DNA of 64,000 nt, taken from the NCBI GenBank assembly GCA_937980205.1, contig CALJKW010000022.1, positions 1 to 64,000 of the forward strand, given 5' to 3'. Below the pieces are notes generated by a model. It did not search any database. It was given only the letters and a program-made list of their open reading frames with translations, and had not been told where the DNA came from. This document shows, piece by piece, positions 55,343 to 64,000 of this stretch. This DNA is from an uncultured Myxococcales bacterium. GTDB lineage: Bacteria > Myxococcota > Myxococcia > Myxococcales > Myxococcaceae. Each line of letters starts with the position of its first letter. Position 1 is the first letter of the stretch. A program made the translations under genes and the position numbers.

Positions 55343-56038
55343 TTGGGTCGTCAGGGCTTGCTGGCAGCGGTTCTCATCATGGTGTCGGCCTGCGGGATGG
55401 GCACGACGGGCAACTCCAACGCAATCGACACGCTCGACTCCGAGCTGAACCTCGGTGACAAAGAGCGCTCGATTCCCGATCGCGACTGCCGCGACTTCTC
55501 GGTGCGGCCGATGGCGACGGGCACGATTCGCGCGGAGCCGGCGAACGAGCTCGTCGAGGTCGCGTCCGGCACCTCGGTGCAGTCGATGTACTTCGCGAGC
55601 ACCGGCAACACCGCCGAGGTCCGCAACGGCGTCGTCGAGTTCCAGCTGCCCGCGCTCGGTGGCTACATCACGAAGGCCGAGCTGCGCTTCAACGACGTTC
55701 ACCCGTACCAGCTGCAGGCGGTGCCGGCGGATCTCCACCAGCTCTCGCTTCACGGCCAGGTCGACGGAGCGATCACCGTCGACGACTGGGCCCGCGAGGG
55801 CTCGCCGTTCGCGCTGTTCGCCACCGACCTGAACGATCTGAACCCGCCCGAGCGCGTGTTCGACATTCGCGGCACCGTCGCGCTCGGCGGCAAGCTCGGC
55901 CTGCACCTGAACCTCGATCGCAGCACGCTGCCGAACGGCGCGTACGGCTCGTCGTTCGAAGGCTTCCGTCTCGACGTCACCGTCTGCGGCGAGAGCCGCC
56001 TGGTCGACGGCGCGCCGAGCGGCGATCCGATCTTCTGA
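55343..56038 (+). CDS. Lipoprotein with DNRLRE/TIGR-like beta domain
   Basis: 231 residues from TTG 55343; GGAGG lies five bases upstream, which supports this start. The signal is MGRQGLLAAVLIMVSACGM, lipid Cys17. The mature part starts with an acidic linker, then a beta-sandwich with RDFSVRPMATGTIRAEPANE, FQLPALGGYITKAELRFNDVHPYQ and a C-terminal GSSFEGFRLDVTVCGESRL. The alternation of Val/Leu/Phe resembles DNRLRE or CBM-like domains of surface proteins, but no family is certain. It is followed by a strong hairpin at 56049-56089. Confidence 0.7.
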   Translation: MGRQGLLAAVLIMVSACGMGTTGNSNAIDTLDSELNLGDKERSIPDRDCRDFSVRPMATGTIRAEPANELVEVASGTSVQSMYFASTGNTAEVRNGVVEFQLPALGGYITKAELRFNDVHPYQLQAVPADLHQLSLHGQVDGAITVDDWAREGSPFALFATDLNDLNPPERVFDIRGTVALGGKLGLHLNLDRSTLPNGAYGSSFEGFRLDVTVCGESRLVDGAPSGDPIF

Positions 56039-56048
56039 CGTCTCGTTC

Positions 56049-56089
56049 CTCGTACCTGCGGGCGGTCCAAGGGGGCCCGCAGGTTCGAG
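56049..56089. terminator. Hairpin between convergent genes
   Basis: CTCGTACCTGCGGGC at 56049-56063 pairs with GCCCGCAGGTTCGAG at 56075-56089 over 15 bases with one mismatch, leaving an 11-base loop. It lies between the stops of two convergent genes (56038 and 56105). It has no T tract on either side, so it is a Rho-independent terminator only in a loose sense; it may slow polymerase or protect message ends. Confidence 0.65.
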
Positions 56090-56104
56090 GAGCCGGACGG
56101 TCGG

Positions 56105-56482
56105 TCAGAGCCCGCGACGTGCCCGAGCTGCGAGGCACGACGCGCTGCCGCGCTCGAACGCCCGGCACAGCGTCGGGCGGTCTTCGTACACCGCACAGAG
56201 CCAGCGAGGTTGGTTCGGCTCGGGCGTGCGCAGGGCAGAGCAGTGCCCGCCCTTCATCTTCATGAACCGTTCGGCCTCGGCCGGCCGGCCGACGCTCGGC
56301 AACGTGCTGCTCACCGGCTCCGCCACGTAGGTCGCGGTCTGCTCGGGGCCCAGACGCGCGACGTCGTCGGCGAAGACCTGCACGTAGTTGTTCTGCCCGA
56401 AGCAGCAGGCTCCACAGGTGACACAGTCGAGGTTGTCGGCCAAGGGAGTCTCATAGCAGCACCGGTCTCCCGGCGCTGTCAT
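56105..56482 (-). CDS. YkgJ-family Cys-cluster protein
   Basis: 125 residues. It has NLDCVTCGACCFG near the start and a second set in HCSALRTPE, WLCAVYEDRPTLCRAFERGSASCL, the CxxCxxCC-type pattern of the YkgJ (zinc/iron-chelating) family. The eight or so cysteines likely hold an iron-sulfur cluster or metal ion in the cytoplasm. Known members have no settled role. The gene has GVxPYVAEP-type short strands between the Cys sets. It lies downstream of OmpA-like gene on the same strand. Confidence 0.88.
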   Translation of the reverse strand: MTAPGDRCCYETPLADNLDCVTCGACCFGQNNYVQVFADDVARLGPEQTATYVAEPVSSTLPSVGRPAEAERFMKMKGGHCSALRTPEPNQPRWLCAVYEDRPTLCRAFERGSASCLAARARRGL

Positions 56483-56573
56483 GGCTGCGCCAGCGCTGAA
56501 TGTTTTCCGTGCTCATCCCCTGGGCTTGCCCCAGCCCCCTCCGGGAGGAGCCCTCTTTGGCGCTCGGCGGGCC

Positions 56574-57989
<1,416 letters not shown>

Positions 57990-58031
57990 GTGGTGTTCCC
58001 TCTCCCTGAAATTTGCGCGCAGGGTAGTCGG

Positions 58032-59236
<1,205 letters not shown>

Positions 59237-59240
<4 letters not shown>

Positions 59241-60211
59241 TCGACCACTCCGGCGAGATCGAGGCGCACGTCTTTCGGAGCCGCGAGCGGCAGGGCGCGC
59301 CCGGTCTTCAGCTCGACGGCGTACGCGTGCGGGAAGCTCGACGGCACCTCGTGCAGCACGAAGGCGAGGCCCCTGACGGCGTGCAGCACGTGCTCGAAGC
59401 CCGGCCCGTTCGGCAGGAGCGCGAGCGTGCCGTCGGCGGCGAACCGCAGTCCCTCGGCGGGGCCGGGGCTCGTCGCCAGGCGGCCGTCGAGCAGCGTCGG
59501 CAGGGCGGCGACGTGCGTGCTGCGTGCGGCGGTGGTGAGCGCCCCGGTGCGCAGGTCGACGCGCGCGACGAGCCAGCCCTCGGCGTCTGCCGTCGTGAAG
59601 AAGAGGGCGCGCCCGTCGGAGGCGAAGTCGCGGGCCATCGGCTGCAGCCTGGTGAGGGGACGGACTCCGAGCGCGTCGCGGTGGACGGCGACGAGGTCGG
59701 CGCCGCCGGGGCCGACGCGGTAGACGAGCAGCTCACCTTCGAAAGCGCCGGCGAGGAACGCGGTGTAGCCCTCGAACGCGTGCACCGTTCTCGCGGCGCC
59801 GGTGCGCGGGTCGATCTCGTCGATGGTGATGGCGTCGACGCGGTTCGGGCCCTCGCGGCCCCGCTGCACGAAGACGCGGCCGTCGCGGGTCACGAGGGGG
59901 CGCGTGGAGACGGCGACGCGGTCGGCGAGCGTCACCGCCGGCTTGCCCGGCTCGAGGCGGACGAGCGAGCACGCCCACGACGGGTCGCGCGCGTCCTTCG
60001 TCTGCGCGACGGCGACGACGGTGCGGGTGCCGGGCAGCAACACGCCGAGCACGGTCGAGCGTTTCACGTGCGTGAAGCTCGCGACGGCGGGCGAGAGCTC
60101 GGCGGCGCCGGGGCGCTGGAAGCGCAGCTCGGTCGTGTCACCGTCTCCGGGCGTCGAGAGCAGCGCCACCTCGGGAGCCGCAGCGAGCAGCATGAGCAGG
60201 GGGGTGAGCAC
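59237..60211 (-). CDS. Secreted beta-propeller-like protein
   Basis: 324 residues with a signal peptide (MLTPLLMLLAAAPEVALLS). The mature part has repeated four-strand patterns with turns (DGDTTELRFQRPGAAELSP, RPLVTRDGRVFVQRGREGP, FASDGRALFFTTADAEGWLV), about six to seven blades by eye. No catalytic motif is seen. It overlaps the lysozyme gene by four bases, so the two are co-translated; it may guide or inhibit the enzyme in the envelope. Confidence 0.72.
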
Positions 60212-60356
60212 GGGCGGGTGGCTCTTCCCTCACCGGGGTGGCGCGATGCAAGTCAGCGAGACGTCAGTGGCGCGCTGAGGGCTCACATGACACGGCTGCC
60301 GTGGGCGACATGGCGGCCTGACGCCTACCGGGGGCGGTCGTTATCATCGGGGTGTT

Positions 60357-60941
60357 TTGTACCGAGCGCTGTTCATGCTCGTGACGCTCGCCGTCGCTTG
60401 CCGCAGTCGAAGTCAGGAGCCCTGGCAGGCGTTCGAGTCTCCGCGCGGCGGCTTCACCGTGAGCATGCCCGGCAAGCCGGTGACGCACGTCGACTCGTCC
60501 GTGCATCGGAAAGAGGACGTGCAGCCCGACGGCACCCTGAGAGAGGGGGCGCCGTTCGTGAGCGAGCAGACGCGCTCGCATCGCGGCGAAGACGGCGTGT
60601 ACACGGTGCGCTGGTACGAGGTGCCGCTCACGAACGAGCTGAACGAGAGGAAGTTCCTCGAGCGGCTCATCGCGACGAAGCAGCTCGGCACCGTGTTCCC
60701 GCGGTGGATTCACCTCGGGCCCTACGTGGGCATCGAATACGAGCGGCTCGAGCCGGCCGACGGCGTGCTGTTGCGCAGCCGCATGTTCGTCGTCGAGAGC
60801 CGCGTGTTTCACCTGTGGACGAACAACTGGATCGAGCGCGATGACGAGACGTCGGCGCGGCGGTTCATCGACTCGTTCCAGCTGCAGCTGCGGCCGGGCT
60901 TGCGCGTCACGTACGACGACGTCGTCGCCGACCGCCGCTGA
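60357..60941 (+). CDS. Lipoprotein of unknown function
   Basis: 194 residues from TTG 60357; ATG 60375 is possible. The signal MYRALFMLVTLAVACRS has a lipobox with Cys15. The mature part starts WQAFESPRGGFTVSMPGKPV, a pattern seen in small envelope proteins of unknown role, then VYTVRWYEVPLTNELNERKFLERL, and ends with LQLRPGLRVTYDDVVADRR. It looks like a small alpha/beta domain. The upstream 145 bases (60212-60356) separate it from the divergent propeller gene and hold no credible gene; no promoter could be defined. Confidence 0.68.
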   Translation: MYRALFMLVTLAVACRSRSQEPWQAFESPRGGFTVSMPGKPVTHVDSSVHRKEDVQPDGTLREGAPFVSEQTRSHRGEDGVYTVRWYEVPLTNELNERKFLERLIATKQLGTVFPRWIHLGPYVGIEYERLEPADGVLLRSRMFVVESRVFHLWTNNWIERDDETSARRFIDSFQLQLRPGLRVTYDDVVADRR

Positions 60942-60953
60942 CCATTCCTCTTC

Positions 60954-60993
60954 CGTTCACGCTGAGCGGAGGCCGCAGGCCGGAGTCGAAGCG
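60954..60993. repeat. Short dispersed-repeat remnant
   Basis: CGTTCACGCTGAGCGGAG is followed at 60985 by GTCGAAGCG. This resembles the common 'TTCACGCTGAGC...GTCGAAG' intergenic repeat seen in many bacteria. Only one copy was noticed in the window, and it is imperfect, so this is a weak call. It lies just after the lipoprotein stop, before the convergent GH92 gene's stop at 61019. Confidence 0.35.
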
Positions 60994-61018
60994 GGCCCAG
61001 GGACACCCGCACAGCCGC

Positions 61019-63192
61019 TCAAGGCGTAGGCCCCATCTTCGCCACCAGCTTGGAGCCATTGCGGAGCTGCGCGTGCCTCAGCGTCCAACCATCCACCTTC
61101 ACGCCGTCGAGCTCGAGCGACTGCACGTAGATGTTCTCGGCCGACACGTCGCGCGCCTCGACCGTGAAGCCGTTCACCGTCACGCGCGGAAACGCAGGCG
61201 ACCCCACGATCCACACGTCGCTGCCCGGCAGCGGATACAGCCCGAGCATCGCGAGCACGTACCAGCTCGCCATCGTGCCGCCGTCGTCGTTGCCGGGCAG
61301 GCCGTCGGGCTTCGAGGAGAAGAAGGTGCGCCGGGCCCAGACGCTCCACTTCGCGGTGAGGTCGCCTCGGCCAGCCTGCGAGAACATGAAGGGAGCCTGG
61401 ATGTCGGGCTCGTTGCCGGCCCAGTAGTGGTCGTTCGGGAAGTAGCGCAGCTCGTACGGCTGCTTCGCCAGCGCCTCGAGCTCTGCCGGCGTCACGTCGA
61501 AGAACTTCTCGAGCTCGGACACGAACGCCTCGCGCGAGCCGTAGAGCTCGGCGTAGCCGTCGAGGTCGTGCGGGGCTCCGAACGTGTTCTGCACCGCGTT
61601 CGACTCGGCGAAGTCGTCCCACGAGAGCGGGTCGAACTCGCCGGGCTTCGGAGTCCCGTCGGCCTGCCGCGGCCGCAGCACCTTGAGCGCCGGGTCGAAC
61701 AGCTTCCGCCAGCCGCGCGAGCGCGTGCGCAGCTTCTCGGCGTCGTCGGTGAGGCCCTGCTTCGCCGCCCACTCGGCGAGCGCGGCGTCGGCGCCCGCGT
61801 ACTCGAGCGTCAGCGCCCCGCTGCGGCCGTCTTCGGTCACCGGCACGAAGCCGAGCGTCCGGTACGACGGAGCGCCGCGCCGCGTACCCATCATGTCGTC
61901 GGGCAGGGTGCCGAGGGCGCGCTCGCGCAGCATGGTCCACGCCTTCGACCAGTCTCCCGGGGCTCCACGCAGCACCGCGTCGGCGATGACGATGTCCGCG
62001 GGAGAGCCGAGCATCGTGCCGGTCTCTCCGGTGCCGAGCGGCCAGCGCGTGAAGCCGCCGAGCGCCTCGGCCTGCCGCACCAGGCTCTTCGCCGAGGCCG
62101 ACGCGGACTCCGGCGCCACGAGGCCGTAGAGCGGGTGCACGGTGCGGTACGTGTCCCAGAGCGAGAAGTCGCTCAGCGTCGGGTCGGTCGCTCCGGTGAA
62201 GGTGCGGCCTCCGAAGACGTACGCGCCGTCGCGGTCGCTGATCAGCGTGGGCATCAGGAACGCGTGGTGCAGCGCCGAGTAGAAGGTGCGCCGCTCTTCT
62301 TCGGTGCCGCCGTAGACGGTGACGCGGGAGAGCAGGGTGCGCCACTCGTCGTCGGCGGCCCGGTGCGCGGCGTCGAACGACGACGGCTCGCCGTCGAGCG
62401 CGGCAGTGGCTCCTGCGGCGGAGACCAGCGAGAGGCCGACGCGCAGCGACACCGTCGTCGTGCCGTCGAACGCGAGCACCGCGCCCTGGTCCTGCTGCAT
62501 CGTGACGCTCGTAAACGGCGCGCTCGAGCGCAGCTCGAAGAAGACGAGGTTGCCGCCGAAGCCGTCGCTCATCTCTCCGTTGACGCGCACCTGGCCGCGC
62601 AGCGTGTCGGGGCCGGCCTGCGCGAGCATCCGCTCGGCGGTGGTGCCGGGCGGCAGCACGCGGGTGAGGTCGAACACGACGCGCGGGCTCGAGCCCTGCG
62701 CCCACGTGTAGCGGTGGTGCGCGACGCGCGCGCTCGCGGTGAGCTCGGCCGTCACGTTCCAGCGATCGAGCTGCACGCGGTAGTAGGCCGGCTGCGAGAC
62801 CTCGCTCTTCTTCGAGAAGATGCTCGAGTACGCGTCCTTGTCGAACGGCATGCTCAGCGTCGCGTCGGCCGGCGCGAGCGTCAGGGCGCCCCAGTCGGTG
62901 GCGCCGGTGCCGTGCAGGTGCAGCTGCGAGAACCCCTGGATGGTCTCGTCGCCCGCCCAGTAGCCGGAGTAGTGCAGGAACCGGAGCGCACCGTACTTCT
63001 TGCCGATGGTGTCGGGCCCCGGCTTCGCGAGGCCGTGCGGGACGGCGGCACCGACGAAGGCGGAGCCGGCTGCGAACGCGAAGCCGCCGCTGCCCATCAG
63101 CGGCGACGCGTACACGAGCGGATCGACGACCGGCTGCGGCTCGGGAGTCTTGGGGCCGCACGCGACGACGAGAAGGCAGAGCGCAAGCCGCT

Positions 63193-63196
<4 letters not shown>
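61019..63196 (-). CDS. GH92 alpha-1,2-mannosidase-like lipoprotein
   Basis: 725 residues with a lipoprotein signal (MKRLALCLLVVAC, Cys13). It shows the GH92 pattern: an N-terminal beta-sandwich with IQGFSQLHLHGTGATDWG (substrate and calcium-linked His run), then an alpha/alpha barrel with DGAYVFGGRTFTG, FSLWDTYRTVHPLYGLV and near the end NDDGGTMASWYVLAMLGLYP and the acidic pair of the family. GH92 enzymes remove alpha-mannose with calcium and inversion, usually at the cell surface. It overlaps the next gene by four bases (ATGA). A role in using mannans or glycoproteins from outside is inferred. Confidence 0.92.

Positions 63197-64000
<804 letters not shown>

Overview
This is a GC-rich (roughly 70% by eye), densely packed bacterial chromosome segment. 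It most likely comes from the phylum Myxococcota, inferred from four things. A secreted SLT-type lysozyme ends in a MYXO-CTERM-like tail (58032-59240). One small protein carries a TIGR02996-type motif typical of myxobacteria and planctomycetes (28651-29157). A membrane-anchored Ser/Thr kinase has PEGA domains (19897-21717). Many lipoproteins have Gly/Ala/Ser or 'DAG' low-complexity stretches. Genes are often coupled by 1-4 base overlaps (ATGA, GTGA, TTGA and apparently CTGA). No rRNA, tRNA, CRISPR, prophage or intact transposon was recognised.

Layout. 1-4.4 kb: the end of a DksA/TraR zinc-finger protein, a PGM2-like phosphosugar mutase, a barrel-like secreted protein and a PqqD-HlyD fusion. 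4.4-12.1 kb: a nucleoside uptake and salvage locus (two permeases, a double ATPase, a BMP-family binding lipoprotein, a pyrimidine-nucleoside phosphorylase), interrupted by an array of six palindromes. 12.1-19.9 kb: a hybrid histidine kinase, an SUI1/eIF1 homologue and a VKOR-DsbA fusion in one operon, then a YgfZ homologue and several hypothetical proteins. 19.9-29.8 kb: Ser/Thr kinase, quinone-oxidoreductase-like enzyme, oligoribonuclease, flavin-reductase-like protein, then an operon of M20 peptidase, adenylate cyclase, LarA-like protein and Nudix hydrolase, then a HAD phosphatase. 29.8-31.9 kb: ModABC molybdate transporter whose last codons lie in a MITE-like element. 32.0-38.5 kb: a copper-handling locus (metal-binding lipoprotein, TolC-like protein, multicopper oxidase, Cu+ P-type ATPase) around a GNAT/FemAB-type gene. 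38.5-43 kb: a phosphodiesterase-like lipoprotein, a prepilin with a very long Gly/Ser tail, and an M15-like peptidoglycan enzyme.

The most notable element is at 43.3-46.0 kb. An apparent operon encodes a small lipoprotein, a ferritin-like diiron protein, an HTTM/VKGC-like membrane protein, a SelW/Rdx-family selenoprotein with an in-frame UGA in a Cys-Thr-Ala-Sec motif (45543-45776), and another small lipoprotein. The selenoprotein gene is invisible to ordinary ORF calling because UGA appears as a stop. A plausible SECIS hairpin lies about 20 bases after the UGA.

46-64 kb: a large Gly-rich lipoprotein, SnoaL-like protein, class II fumarase, an 822-residue helical protein of unknown role, an ATP-grasp ligase, a DUF6875-like protein, metallophosphoesterase, YkgJ-family Cys cluster protein, OmpA protein with calcium-binding type 3 repeats, the SLT lysozyme with a propeller-like partner, a GH92 mannosidase lipoprotein and the 3' part of an old yellow enzyme gene that runs off the right edge.
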